Positions 17,771-26,982 of a stretch of DNA of 64,000 nt are shown here, in pieces (positions within the stretch are counted from its first letter, which is position 1; every line of letters starts with the position of its first letter). The notes under the pieces were generated by a model. That model saw only the letters and a program-made list of their open reading frames with translations. It did not search any database and was not told the DNA's origin. Source of the stretch: Comamonas thiooxydans (lineage in GTDB: Bacteria > Pseudomonadota > Gammaproteobacteria > Burkholderiales > Burkholderiaceae_C); the NCBI RefSeq assembly GCF_000964545.1, contig NZ_BBVD01000001.1, forward strand, positions 124,001 through 188,000. Direction: 5' to 3'. A program made the position numbers and the translations under genes.

Positions 17771-18541
17771 TCAATGCCCTCCCTGAAGCTGCCCGTCCGT
17801 GGTCCCCATATAGGCTTCCATCACCTGCGGATTGCGCGAAACCTCTTCGTAGCGCCCTTCAGCCAGAACGGCGCCGCGCTGCAGCACGGTGATGCGATCG
17901 GCGATGGTGGCAATCACCTTCATGTTGTGCTCCACCATCAGGATGGTGCGGCCGGCAGAGACCTTCTTGATGAGCTGGGTCACGCGATCCACATCCTCAT
18001 GGCCCATGCCCTGTGTGGGTTCGTCCAGCAGCATCAGCTCGGGCTCCATGGCCAGCGTGGTCGCAATTTCCAGGGCGCGCTTGCGCCCATAAGGCAGGTT
18101 CACGGTCACTTCATCGGCCAGGTCTTGCAGCCCGACTTCGGTCAGCAGTTCCATGGCGCGGTCATTGAGCTGATTGAGCGTCTTCTCGCTGGTCCAGAAC
18201 TGATAGGCCGTGCCCAGCTGGCGCTGCAGGCCTATGCGCACGTTATCCAGCAAGGTGCAGTGCGGAAACACGGCGGAAATCTGAAACGAGCGAATCACGC
18301 CGCGTCGCGCAATCTGTGCCGGCGCCTCGCGGGTAATGTCCAGTCCGTTGAACTGGATGCTCCCGGAAGTGGGCTCCAGAAACTTGGTCAGCAGATTGAA
18401 GCAAGTGGTCTTGCCTGCTCCATTGGGCCCGATCAGCGCGTGAATGGAGCCACGCTGCACGGCCAGATCCACCTTGCTGACGGCGGTAAAGCCTTTGAAC
18501 TCTTTGGTGAGTTGCCTGGTTTCGAGAATAAGGTCGCTCAT
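17771..18541 (-). CDS. livG: liv-type ABC transporter ATP-binding protein LivG
   Basis: A 256-residue ATPase with canonical Walker A GPNGAGKTT near residue 38, the LivG-style signature LPYGRKRALEIATTLA and Walker B LMLLDEPTQGM. The C-terminal extension EVSRNPQVMEAYMG is also typical of LivG. It is the first gene of the minus-strand importer operon, so the promoter should lie in the region just above 18541. It works with LivF, LivH, LivM and the binding protein encoded downstream. Confidence 0.94.
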   Translation of the reverse strand: MSDLILETRQLTKEFKGFTAVSKVDLAVQRGSIHALIGPNGAGKTTCFNLLTKFLEPTSGSIQFNGLDITREAPAQIARRGVIRSFQISAVFPHCTLLDNVRIGLQRQLGTAYQFWTSEKTLNQLNDRAMELLTEVGLQDLADEVTVNLPYGRKRALEIATTLAMEPELMLLDEPTQGMGHEDVDRVTQLIKKVSAGRTILMVEHNMKVIATIADRITVLQRGAVLAEGRYEEVSRNPQVMEAYMGTTDGQLQGGH

Positions 18542-19259
18542 GCGCTGGCCGTCAGTCCTGAATGCTGCAAAACAAAGAGGGGAGCAACTTGCTGTACTTC
18601 CTCTGCCTGAGCGGCATCTTGGTCTTTCATGCTGCAGTGCCGCAGCGGGAAACTCCTAGGAATGAAGAGCCATCAGACTTATGCTTTCCCTAATCTTCCA
18701 TAAAACAAATAGCAACAACAGAAGTAACTGCAAACTTCAAACTCATCGCAACTGCAAGCCACGCCAGAGACAGCGGCATCCCCGGGAATGTCAGCATCCA
18801 CTTCGGAATCTCTAAAAAAGCTTATGCCTTATACATATTGCGCTATCAATATTAGTAAGACTGGGCGAAATGCGCCCTCATAGCACAGCGCTCCCCAGAT
18901 TGGCCCTGATGCCGTAAACCCTGAGTCGCTCAATTCCCACTGGAGTAACCGGGTTACTAGCCCAATGCTCGCAAATATGCTTGCCATTTGTCGTCCTTAA
19001 AAACCAAGGGCGACAAAGAACAGCCATATCGCTATTAATTTAAAAGCTTCTTCCGATTGCCTCATATGAATTTCATGCTCTTTTATCCATGAAATAAATA
19101 CTCAATCGGCAATAGCAGCTATCAAATTATTCAGCAATCGATGCCTGAGGCCATGCCTGCAAGACCTGCCGCGCTGCTCTTGAGTTCCTGCGTGAAAACG
19201 AATGGAATAAAACCCCTTGCAGAACTGTTTACTGCAGGTCAACCACAAGGAGAGACCTC
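18542..19259. other. 718-base non-coding region with stem-loops
   Basis: The stretch lies between the divergent livG and lipoprotein genes and is AT-richer than the coding DNA around it. I see no credible gene in it. It has three palindromes: 18863-18877, 18944-18958 (7-bp arms, 1-base loop) and 18987-19017 (11-bp arms with one G-T pair, 9-base loop). It also contains a copy of the dispersed AGCAGCTATCAA repeat at 19096-19134. It must also hold the promoters of both operons. A small RNA gene or a decayed element is possible. Confidence 0.6.
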
Positions 19260-19649
19260 ATGTTTCGCATCGCTTCTCTGACGCTAGCTTCCGCCGCCCT
19301 GCTGGCGGCCTGCTCGACCGGCTCGGTCACTTCGGCAAAATCCCCTGCCACCACCCTCAACGGCGTGCTGGTCGGACCGACCCAGATGACGCTCTACGTC
19401 TTTGACAAGGATGCCGCAGGCTCCGGCAAAAGCGTCTGCAACGGCGGCTGCGCCACCAACTGGCCGCCTTTGATGGCCCCCGCGAATGCGGCGCCGATCG
19501 GCGACTGGAGCGTGGTGATGCGCGACGACGGCAGCAAGCAGTGGGCTTACAAGGGCCGCCCCCTCTATCACTGGGTCAAGGATGCCAAGCCCGGCGACAT
19601 GACGGGTGACGGCTTTCTCAACAATAGCTGGCATGTCGCCAAGCCTTGA
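19260..19649 (+). CDS. COG4315-type lipoprotein (secreted repeat family)
   Basis: A 129-residue predicted lipoprotein: a signal peptide ends in the lipobox LLAAC, so Cys18 would be lipidated. The mature part holds the pattern of the PF03640 repeat family: VGPTQMTLYVFDKDAAGSGKSVC...CATNWPPL and KQWAYKGRPLYHWVKDAKPGDMTGD. Function in the family is unknown; a cell-envelope or redox role has been suggested from similar genes. AAGGAGAG lies eight bases before the ATG. Its TGA is followed directly by the GTG start of the sigma factor, which makes an operon very likely. Confidence 0.85.
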   Translation: MFRIASLTLASAALLAACSTGSVTSAKSPATTLNGVLVGPTQMTLYVFDKDAAGSGKSVCNGGCATNWPPLMAPANAAPIGDWSVVMRDDGSKQWAYKGRPLYHWVKDAKPGDMTGDGFLNNSWHVAKP

Positions 19650-20177
19650 GTGAAGGTCGACGCCGCCTTGGTCCATATTCCCCGCCTGCGCCGCTATGCG
19701 CGTGCGCTGGCGGGCGATGCCGCACTGGCAGACGATCTGGTGCAGGACACCCTGGAGCGCGCCTGCCAGAAGTGGGCCCTGTGGCAGCCGCCGGCCGCCG
19801 CCTCGACCGAGCAGGTGCAAAAGGCCTTGCTCAGCTGGCTGCTGACCTTGATGCACAACCTCTATGCCAATCAGTGGCAGCAGTCCTCGCGGCATCGCAT
19901 GGTGGAGCTTGACGAGGCGCAGGACACGCCTCACGACCCCATGCCCAGACTGACGCTGCAACTGGATCTGGAGCGGGCCCTGTCCCATCTCACGCCGCAG
20001 GCACGCGAGGTGCTGCTGCTGATCGGCATGGAGCAGTTCAGCTATGGCGAAGCCGCGCAGATGCTGGGCGTTCCCGTGGGAACGGTGATGTCGCGCCTCT
20101 CGCGCGCCCGCGAGCAGCTCAGGCGCCTCATGGAAGGAGAAAGACCCGCGACGACCATGTTGAGGGCTGTCAAATGA
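19650..20177 (+). CDS. ECF-type RNA polymerase sigma factor
   Basis: A 175-residue extracytoplasmic-function sigma factor. Region 2 is LVHIPRLRRYARALAGDAALADDLVQDTLERA, near the N-terminus. Region 4 is the LDLERALSHLTPQAREVLLLIGMEQFSYGEAAQMLGVPVGTVMSRLSRAREQLR block with its helix-turn-helix. The GTG start abuts the lipoprotein stop (TGAGTG), and its TGA overlaps the next ATG by four bases, so all three genes are coupled. It should recruit polymerase to stress or envelope promoters and be held off by the anti-sigma factor encoded next. Confidence 0.93.
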   Translation: MKVDAALVHIPRLRRYARALAGDAALADDLVQDTLERACQKWALWQPPAAASTEQVQKALLSWLLTLMHNLYANQWQQSSRHRMVELDEAQDTPHDPMPRLTLQLDLERALSHLTPQAREVLLLIGMEQFSYGEAAQMLGVPVGTVMSRLSRAREQLRRLMEGERPATTMLRAVK

Positions 20178-20188
20178 AGGAAAGTGCA

Positions 20189-20977
20189 ATGACACCCCAG
20201 CGCCCCGATGAAACCACGCTGCATGCCTGGGTGGATGGAGAGTTGCAGCCCGATGCCGCTGCGACCGTGGCGCAATGGCTGGCCGAACACCCCGAAGAAG
20301 CAGCGCGCATGGCCGCCATTCAGGCCCAGAACGCGGGCCTTCAGGCTCTGCATGCGCAATTGCTCGAAGAGCCGGTCCCGCCCCGGCTCATACTATCCCT
20401 GCAAAAGCCGGCGCTGCAGTGGCGCTGGCAACATGCGCTGGCCGCAGGCATCATGCTCAGCGTGGGCCTGGGACTTGGCTATGGTGCAGGCCAGCAAAAA
20501 TCCGGCTCGCTGCCAGCGGACACGGCCGTGCAGTTGCCAGGCTTTGTCCGCGAGGCGGCTGCTGCCCATGCCGTCTATGTGCCCGAGCAGCGCCACCCCG
20601 TCGAGGTCGCGGCACAGCAGCAGGCGCATCTGGTGCAGTGGCTGTCCAAGCGGCTGGGCGTTGCACTCAAGCCGCCGGTGCTGGAAGCCCAGGGCTTTCA
20701 TCTCATGGGCGGGCGGCTGCTGCCCGGGGAGACCGGCCAGGCCCGCGCCCAGTTCATGTACGAGGATCAGGCCGGCCAGCGCGTCACCCTGTATGTCTCA
20801 GTGCTCAAGCCCGGGACGGCAGCCACCACCGCCCCTGCCTCCTTTCAATGGAGCAGCGACGGTGCAAGCCATGGCTTTTACTGGATCGACGGCCGGCAAG
20901 GCTATGCCTTGAGTGCCTCCCTGCCGCGCGAGCGCCTGCAGACTCTGGCCAACGCGATCTATCAGCAACTGAGCTGA
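20189..20977 (+). CDS. membrane-bound anti-sigma factor
   Basis: A 262-residue protein with the layout of anti-sigma factors: a short cytoplasmic N-terminus starting with TTLHAWVDGELQPDAAATVAQWLAEHPE (a ZAS-like fold without clear zinc ligands), one membrane helix around residues 85-105 (ALAAGIMLSVGLGLGYG), then a periplasmic domain. I take the ATG at 20189 because AAGGAAA lies just upstream; an ATG at 20174 overlaps the sigma factor stop by four bases and is equally possible. It should hold the cognate ECF sigma factor at the membrane until a signal releases it. Confidence 0.85.
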   Translation: MTPQRPDETTLHAWVDGELQPDAAATVAQWLAEHPEEAARMAAIQAQNAGLQALHAQLLEEPVPPRLILSLQKPALQWRWQHALAAGIMLSVGLGLGYGAGQQKSGSLPADTAVQLPGFVREAAAAHAVYVPEQRHPVEVAAQQQAHLVQWLSKRLGVALKPPVLEAQGFHLMGGRLLPGETGQARAQFMYEDQAGQRVTLYVSVLKPGTAATTAPASFQWSSDGASHGFYWIDGRQGYALSASLPRERLQTLANAIYQQLS

Positions 20978-21022
20978 AGCTACAGCCCCTGGCGTCGTGC
21001 AAGGGAGAGTGAAGGTCTGGGC

Positions 21023-21535
21023 TTATTGCAGGCTGCCGCTGCCGCCTTCGCCACTGGCCGACTCGGGCAAGGCCAGGGGCAGAACGCCAATGCCCTCTTC
21101 CAGCAGCTCCATGGCCTCCTGGGCGCTGGTCTGGCCGCGAATGGCACGCTCCTCGGTTTCACCGTAGTGAATGCGACGCGCCTCTTCGGCGAATTTTTTG
21201 CCGACGTCCTCGGTATTTTGCGCAACCTGGCGCGACCACTGCATCCAGGCGGCATGCATGGACTGCAGATGTGCCCGCGCCTCGGCGCTGATCTCGGGTA
21301 CGGCGACGGGAAGCTCCGGCGCTGCGGCAGGAGCCGGCTTCGCAGTCTGGGCAGCTTTGGGCGGCTGTGCGCCCAGATTGAGACGGGGAGCACTCAAGCG
21401 CTTGGTCACATCACTGTCGCCGCAAACAGGACATTCCACCAGCTTGCGCTGCAGCTGATTCTGAAAATCATCTTCCGAAGCAAACCAGCCTTCAAAGACA
21501 TGGCCTGCAGGGCAGTGAAGATCAAGCACTTTCAT
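21023..21535 (-). CDS. DUF1178 family protein
   Basis: A 170-residue protein of unknown function common in alpha- and beta-proteobacteria. The N-terminus MKVLDLHCPAGHVFEGWFASEDDF is followed by CPVCGDSDVTKRLSAPR, so cysteines arranged as HxC...CxxC could bind zinc. The middle is Ala/Pro-rich, and the C-terminus has a conserved VGKKFAEEARRIHYGE stretch. I chose the ATG at 21535, where family similarity begins. It lies nine bases after DUF2818 on the minus strand and probably shares its transcript. It converges on the anti-sigma factor gene 45 bases away. Confidence 0.88.
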   Translation of the reverse strand: MKVLDLHCPAGHVFEGWFASEDDFQNQLQRKLVECPVCGDSDVTKRLSAPRLNLGAQPPKAAQTAKPAPAAAPELPVAVPEISAEARAHLQSMHAAWMQWSRQVAQNTEDVGKKFAEEARRIHYGETEERAIRGQTSAQEAMELLEEGIGVLPLALPESASGEGGSGSLQ

Positions 21536-21543
21536 GGCGCCAC

Positions 21544-21849
21544 TCAACCCTTGCGGTGAACCAGATAGCGATAAACGAAGCCGGGAAATGCCAGCGTCAA
21601 AAACAGCGTAGCAGTAATGGCATAGAACTCCCAGCCTTGGGGAGATATCTGACCGGCGCGACGCTCCAGCAGCAAGCCCAGGCCGCCCACCAGCAGGTAC
21701 AGGGCAATCATTTCCAGCAGGCGCACCCACAGCGGCTTGCGACCGGCCATGACGGGGCCGATGATGCCCAGACGCTGGTTGATAAAAGGCAAATTGGCTG
21801 CCACAAGGGCAGCCAAGATGATGAGCCAGATAGAGGCGGTTATAGACAC
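21544..21849 (-). CDS. DUF2818 family membrane protein
   Basis: A 101-residue protein with three hydrophobic segments (residues 5-23, about 43-60 and about 75-95) and a basic, short C-terminus. DUF2818 genes usually follow nuoN in beta-proteobacteria, which matches this position, but no role in complex I has been shown. It starts 56 bases past the nuoN stop, and a terminator lies in that gap, so its transcription may depend on read-through or on its own promoter. Confidence 0.85.
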   Translation of the reverse strand: MSITASIWLIILAALVAANLPFINQRLGIIGPVMAGRKPLWVRLLEMIALYLLVGGLGLLLERRAGQISPQGWEFYAITATLFLTLAFPGFVYRYLVHRKG

Positions 21850-21861
21850 AAAGCCATTCCT

Positions 21862-21893
21862 AGAAAAAGCGATGAGGGCATCAAGCCCTCATC
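21862..21893 (-). terminator. terminator of the nuo operon
   Basis: Nine-base arms at 21871-21879 and 21885-21893 enclose a five-base loop, and on the minus strand are followed by GC and five T (A run 21864-21868). It lies 13 bases past the nuoN stop and separates the NADH dehydrogenase genes from DUF2818. Confidence 0.85.
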
Positions 21894-21905
21894 ACATTCG
21901 TCTTA

Positions 21906-23399
21906 TCAGGAAGCCAGGGCACGCACAACGGCGTCAGCGCACAAGGCCATCAGACCGCCGGGCAGGATACCCAGCAGCAGAACCAGCGCACCGTTGATCG
22001 TCAGCACAACGCGTACATCCAGAGGGGCAGACACGCTGGTAGCAGTGATTGGAGCATCAAAGTACATGACCTTGACCACGCGCAGGTAATAGAAGGCGCC
22101 GATCAGCGACATGATCACGGCGAACACGGCCAGACCGATGTATAGGCTGCTGCCCGAAGCGACCAGTGCCTGCAGCACGGACAGCTTGGCGTAGAAGCCG
22201 ACCAGCGGAGGAATACCGGCCATGGAGAACAGGCAGATCGCCATCACGCCGGCGTACAGCGGGCTGCGCTGGTTCAGGCCGGCCAGATCGGCGATCTCTT
22301 CGCTTTCAAAGCCTTCGCGGGCCAGCAACAGGATCACGCCGAAGGAAGCCAGGGCAGTCAGCACATAGGTCACGATGTAGAACATCGCCGAGCTGTAGGC
22401 ATTTTCGACGGTGGCAGGATCGACCTTGCCGTCCACCACACCCGACATCAGACCCAGCAGCACGAAGCCCATCTGGGAAATCGTCGAGTAAGCCAGCATG
22501 CGCTTGAGGCTGGTCTGCTGCAGACCGGCCAGGTTGCCGATGAGCAGCGAGCAGACGGCCAGCACCATCAGCATCTGCTGCCAATCGATGGCCAGCGGCA
22601 GCAGGCCGTCCACCAGCAGGCGGATGGTCATGGCAAAGGCAGCCAGCTTGGGTGCGCCACCGATCAAGGCAGTGATGGCGGTAGGTGCACCCTGGTAAAC
22701 GTCGGGCACCCACATGTGGAAGGGAACCACACCCAGCTTGAAGGCCAGACCGGCGACCACGAAGACCAGACCGAAGACCAGCACCTGGTGCTTGATTTCA
22801 CCGGAATTGATGGCCTTGAAGACCTGTCCGATATCCAGCGAACCGGTGGCGCCGTAGAGCATAGACATGCCGTACAGCAGGAAACCGGAAGCCATGGCGC
22901 CCAGAACGAAGTACTTCATGGCGGCTTCGACGGACACGGTGTGGTCACGGCGCAGAGCCACCAGCGCATAGCTGGACAGTGTCAGCAGCTCCAGGCCCAG
23001 ATACAGGACCAGGAAGTTGTTGCCGCTGATCATGATGAACATGCCCAGCAGGGCCAGCATGGACAGTGTGAAGAACTCACCGCCGCGCAGCATGTCGCGC
23101 TCGGCCGCATAAGGGCGGCCGTAGACCATGGTGATCATCACGGCGATAGTGGCAAAGCACTTGAGCCAGTTGCCCATGGCGTCCGAGACAACCATGTTGC
23201 CCCAGCCGTAGAAGGTATTGCCGCTCGCGGCGTACATGCCTTGCATCACCGCCACGACAAGCAGGGTGAGCATGGTCAGAACATAGGTGCCGGTGCGACG
23301 GGCGCTCTTAACGCCCAGGTCCACCAAGGCAATGACGCAGGCCATGACCAGGAGAGTGATCTCCGGGTAGATCGCCAGCCAGCTGATGTTGTCAATCAT
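21906..23399 (-). CDS. nuoN: NADH-quinone oxidoreductase subunit N
   Basis: A 497-residue antiporter-like subunit with about 14 membrane helices, part of the proton-pumping arm of complex I. Recognisable stretches are the discontinuous-helix region GLAFKLGVVPFHMWVPDVYQGAPTAITALIGGAPKLAAF and the MLAYSTISQMGFVLLGL stretch, which carry the conserved lysines and glutamate of the channel. It is the last gene of the minus-strand nuo operon, 24 bases after nuoM and followed by a strong terminator. Confidence 0.97.
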   Translation of the reverse strand: MIDNISWLAIYPEITLLVMACVIALVDLGVKSARRTGTYVLTMLTLLVVAVMQGMYAASGNTFYGWGNMVVSDAMGNWLKCFATIAVMITMVYGRPYAAERDMLRGGEFFTLSMLALLGMFIMISGNNFLVLYLGLELLTLSSYALVALRRDHTVSVEAAMKYFVLGAMASGFLLYGMSMLYGATGSLDIGQVFKAINSGEIKHQVLVFGLVFVVAGLAFKLGVVPFHMWVPDVYQGAPTAITALIGGAPKLAAFAMTIRLLVDGLLPLAIDWQQMLMVLAVCSLLIGNLAGLQQTSLKRMLAYSTISQMGFVLLGLMSGVVDGKVDPATVENAYSSAMFYIVTYVLTALASFGVILLLAREGFESEEIADLAGLNQRSPLYAGVMAICLFSMAGIPPLVGFYAKLSVLQALVASGSSLYIGLAVFAVIMSLIGAFYYLRVVKVMYFDAPITATSVSAPLDVRVVLTINGALVLLLGILPGGLMALCADAVVRALAS

Positions 23400-23423
23400 C
23401 TCGTGTCTCTCGTTTCAGTCTGG

Positions 23424-24899
23424 TCAGTTGAGCTTGCTCACAGCCACATGCTTGATGAGCTCTGCCACAGACACATCCATCACATCGGTGAAGGGCTTGG
23501 GATACAGACCCATGACCAGCACGGCCGCAGCCAGCAGGCCCAGCACCAGGAATTCGCGGCAGTTGATGTCCTTGAGTTCAGCCACATGGTCGTTGGCCAC
23601 GGCACCCAGGTACACGCGCTTGTACATCCACAGGGTGTAGGCAGCGCCGAAGATCAGAGCGGTTGCAGCGCCCAGACCAATCCAGAAGTTGTATTGCACG
23701 GCACCCAGGATCACCATCCACTCGCCGACAAAACCGGCGGTTGCAGGCAGACCGCAGTTGGCCATGGCAAACAGCAGGGCAAAGGCAGCGAACTTGGGCA
23801 TGGTGTTGACCACACCGCCGTAAGCGGCGATTTCGCGGGAGTGAACGCGGTCGTACAGCACGCCGATGCACAGGAACATGGCGCCGGACACGAAACCGTG
23901 GGCAATCATCTGCACCAGGCCACCGGAGATGCCCAGGTTGTTGAACATGAAGAAGCCCAGGGTCACAAAGCCCATGTGAGCCACGGACGAATAAGCTACC
24001 AGCTTCTTCATGTCCTTTTGCACCAGAGCCACCACACCCACATAGATCACGGCAATCAGCGACAGCGTGATCATCAGGCCCGACCACTCATGCGCCGCAT
24101 CGGGAGCAATGGGCAGAGAGAAGCGCAGGAAACCATAGGCACCCAGCTTCAGCATGATGGCGGCCAGCACGGCGGAACCGCCGGTAGGAGCTTCAACGTG
24201 AACGTCAGGCAGCCAGGTGTGGACCGGGAACATGGGCACCTTCACCGCAAAAGCGGCGAAGAAGGCGAAGAAGATCAGCGTCTGTGCGGTACCGGACAGG
24301 GGCAGCTTGTGCCAGTCCAGGATCTCGAAGCTGCCGCCCGATTGGGTGTACAGATAGATCAGAGCGACCAGTGTGAGCAGCGAGCCCATCAAGGTGTACA
24401 GGAAGAACTTGAAGGCTGCGTAGATCTTGTTCGGACCACCCCAGATACCGATGATCAGATACATCGGGATCAGAGTCGCTTCGAAGAACACATAGAACAG
24501 CATGCCATCCAGAGACGCGAACACACCGATCATCAGACCCGACAGGATCAGGAAAGCGGCCATGTACTGGTTGACGCGCTCGGTGATGTTGGTCCAAGAG
24601 GCGATCACCACGATGACGGTGATGAAGGCCGTCAGCGGCACAAACCACATGGAGATGCCATCCACGCCCAGGTGGTAGTGGATGTTGAAGCGCTCAATCC
24701 AGAGCGCGTTCTCCACAAACTGCATATTGGCAGTCGTGGTGTCGAAGCCGGTGACCAGAGGAATGGTCACCGCAAAACCGATCAGCGCACCGATCAGTGC
24801 CAGCCAGCGCACCGCGTTGGCCTGCCCTTCTTTGCTGAAGGCCAGCAGGAGGGCGCCAAAAGCAATCGGCACCCAGATAGAAAGACTCAACAAACCCAT
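23424..24899 (-). CDS. nuoM: NADH-quinone oxidoreductase subunit M
   Basis: A 491-residue proton-translocating subunit with about 14 helices. Key stretches are the AAFAVKVPMFPVHTWLPDVHVEAPTGGSAVLAAIMLKLGAYGFLRF region and VAYSSVAHMGFVTLGFF, with the conserved Glu of helix 5 in FEATLIPMYLIIGIWGG. Length and order match NuoM throughout. Its start lies 16 bases after the nuoL stop. Confidence 0.97.
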   Translation of the reverse strand: MGLLSLSIWVPIAFGALLLAFSKEGQANAVRWLALIGALIGFAVTIPLVTGFDTTTANMQFVENALWIERFNIHYHLGVDGISMWFVPLTAFITVIVVIASWTNITERVNQYMAAFLILSGLMIGVFASLDGMLFYVFFEATLIPMYLIIGIWGGPNKIYAAFKFFLYTLMGSLLTLVALIYLYTQSGGSFEILDWHKLPLSGTAQTLIFFAFFAAFAVKVPMFPVHTWLPDVHVEAPTGGSAVLAAIMLKLGAYGFLRFSLPIAPDAAHEWSGLMITLSLIAVIYVGVVALVQKDMKKLVAYSSVAHMGFVTLGFFMFNNLGISGGLVQMIAHGFVSGAMFLCIGVLYDRVHSREIAAYGGVVNTMPKFAAFALLFAMANCGLPATAGFVGEWMVILGAVQYNFWIGLGAATALIFGAAYTLWMYKRVYLGAVANDHVAELKDINCREFLVLGLLAAAVLVMGLYPKPFTDVMDVSVAELIKHVAVSKLN

Positions 24900-24915
24900 T
24901 TTTGTTCTTCCCCTA

Positions 24916-26952
24916 CTACTTGTTGAGCCACACGAAGTACGTCATGAGGGCAACGATACCCAGCAGCATGACCAACGCGTAGTGATAGAGATAGCCTGTT
25001 TGCAGGCCGCGCACCCACTGACCGAACTTGGCCATGAGCTTCCAGGAGCCGTTCACGATGGCGCCATCGATGATGGCCTGATCGCCGGCCTTCCAGAAGA
25101 AGGTACCGAAGGCACGGGAGCCGCGGGCGAAGATGTTCTCGTACACCCAGTCCACGCCGTACTTGCCTTCCAGAACCTGGTAGAGACCAATCTTCTTGGA
25201 GAAAGCCATGATGGCGGCAGGAATCTCGGGCTTGACCATGTAGAACACATAGGACACCACCACACCGGCCAGAGCCAGCCAGAACGGTGCAGCCGTGAAG
25301 CCGTGCAGTGCCATGGGCACCCAGCCGTGGATCTTCTCGGCCAGTTCGGCCATGGCGCCATGCTTGGGGCCATCGACGTGGATCACGCCCTTGAAGAAGT
25401 CGCCAAACAGCATGGGCATCAGCGCAATCGCACCGATCACCACCGAAGGAATGGCCAGCAGCACCAGAGGACCGGTCACCACCAGAGGCGACTCGTGGGG
25501 CTTGGCATCATGGCCATGGCCGTGGTCGTCATGACCGTGGTGGTCATCATGGTGGGCATCGGGGTTCTGGTCGTAGCGCTCCTTGCCGTGGAAGACGATG
25601 AAGTACAGACGGAAGGAGTAGAAAGCCGTGATGAACACACCGGCCAGAACTGCAAAATTGGCAAAGCCGGCAGCAGGCAGGTTGGAAGCGTGAACCGCCT
25701 CGATGATGGCATCCTTGGAGTAGAAGCCCGAGAAGAACGGCGTGCCGATCAGCGCGAGGTTACCCAGCAGGAAGGTGATCCAGGTGATGGGCATGTACTT
25801 GCGCACGCCGCCCATCCAGCGGATGTCCTGATTGTGGTGCATGCCCATGATGACGGAGCCCGCACCGAGGAACAGCAGCGCCTTGAAGAAGGCGTGGGTC
25901 ATCAGGTGGAACACAGACACCGAGTAGGCCGACACACCCAGAGCGATGGTCATATAGCCCAGCTGGGACAGCGTGGAGTACGCAATCACGCGCTTGATGT
26001 CGTTCTGGATGATGCCCAGGATACCCATGAACAGCGCTGTGATGGAGCCGATCACCAGGATGAAGTTCAGCGCAACATCCGACAGCTCATACAGAGGAGA
26101 CATGCGCGACACCATGAAGATGCCAGCCGTCACCATGGTCGCTGCGTGAATCAGCGCGGAGATAGGCGTGGGGCCTTCCATGGAGTCCGGCAGCCAGGCG
26201 TGCAGCGGGAACTGGGCCGACTTGCCCATCGCGCCGATGAACAGGCAGATGGCAGTCACGGTCACCAGCAGCCAGCCCGTACCGGGCAGCTGGGTGTTCT
26301 GGATCTCTGGCAGCTTGGCAAAGATTTCAGAGTAGTTCAGCGTGCCGGTGTAGGCCGCAATCAGGCCGATACCCAGAATGAAGCCGAAGTCACCCACGCG
26401 GTTGACCAGGAAGGCCTTCAGGTTCGCGAAGATGGCCGTAGGCTTCTTGTAGTAGAAGCCGATCAGCAGATAGGACACCAGGCCCACGGCTTCCCAGCCG
26501 AAGAACAGCTGCAGCAGGTTGTTGCTCATCACGAGCATCAACATGGAGAAGGTGAACAGCGAGATATAGGAGAAGAAACGGTTGTAGCCGTCATCCTCTT
26601 CCATGTAGCCCATGGTGTAGATGTGAACCATCAGCGACACAAAGGTCACCACGCACATCATCATGGCCGTGATGGAGTCGATCAGGAAACCGACTTCCAT
26701 CTTCAGGCCACCGACAACCATCCAGGTGTAGATGGTTTCGTTGAACTTTGCGCCGTCGAACACGACAGCCTTGAACGTGAGGGCCGACAGAACGAAGGCC
26801 AGGAGCACGCTCAGAATCGTCAGGGAACTGCTGCCGGTGCGACCAATCTTGTTGCCGCCAAAGGCCGTGCCCCAGATACCCGCGAGTGCGGAGCCGACCA
26901 GCGGTGCCAACGGCACCGCAAGCAGCATGGATGCAGAAAGGGTTTGACTCAT
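24916..26952 (-). CDS. nuoL: NADH-quinone oxidoreductase subunit L
   Basis: A 678-residue pumping subunit with about 16 helices, the distal end of the complex I membrane arm. It has the family core GAMGKSAQFPLHAWLPDSMEGPTPISALIHAATMVTAG and AYSTLSQLGYMTIALGVS, plus the long lateral amphipathic C-terminal helix. Between helices there is a strikingly His/Asp-rich loop at about residues 464-486 (25494-25563). I chose the ATG at 26952; a TTG at 26970 adds six residues. Confidence 0.97.
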   Translation of the reverse strand: MSQTLSASMLLAVPLAPLVGSALAGIWGTAFGGNKIGRTGSSSLTILSVLLAFVLSALTFKAVVFDGAKFNETIYTWMVVGGLKMEVGFLIDSITAMMMCVVTFVSLMVHIYTMGYMEEDDGYNRFFSYISLFTFSMLMLVMSNNLLQLFFGWEAVGLVSYLLIGFYYKKPTAIFANLKAFLVNRVGDFGFILGIGLIAAYTGTLNYSEIFAKLPEIQNTQLPGTGWLLVTVTAICLFIGAMGKSAQFPLHAWLPDSMEGPTPISALIHAATMVTAGIFMVSRMSPLYELSDVALNFILVIGSITALFMGILGIIQNDIKRVIAYSTLSQLGYMTIALGVSAYSVSVFHLMTHAFFKALLFLGAGSVIMGMHHNQDIRWMGGVRKYMPITWITFLLGNLALIGTPFFSGFYSKDAIIEAVHASNLPAAGFANFAVLAGVFITAFYSFRLYFIVFHGKERYDQNPDAHHDDHHGHDDHGHGHDAKPHESPLVVTGPLVLLAIPSVVIGAIALMPMLFGDFFKGVIHVDGPKHGAMAELAEKIHGWVPMALHGFTAAPFWLALAGVVVSYVFYMVKPEIPAAIMAFSKKIGLYQVLEGKYGVDWVYENIFARGSRAFGTFFWKAGDQAIIDGAIVNGSWKLMAKFGQWVRGLQTGYLYHYALVMLLGIVALMTYFVWLNK

Positions 26953-26982
26953 TTCTTGAGAACCTTGCAAGTTACGGCGGAC

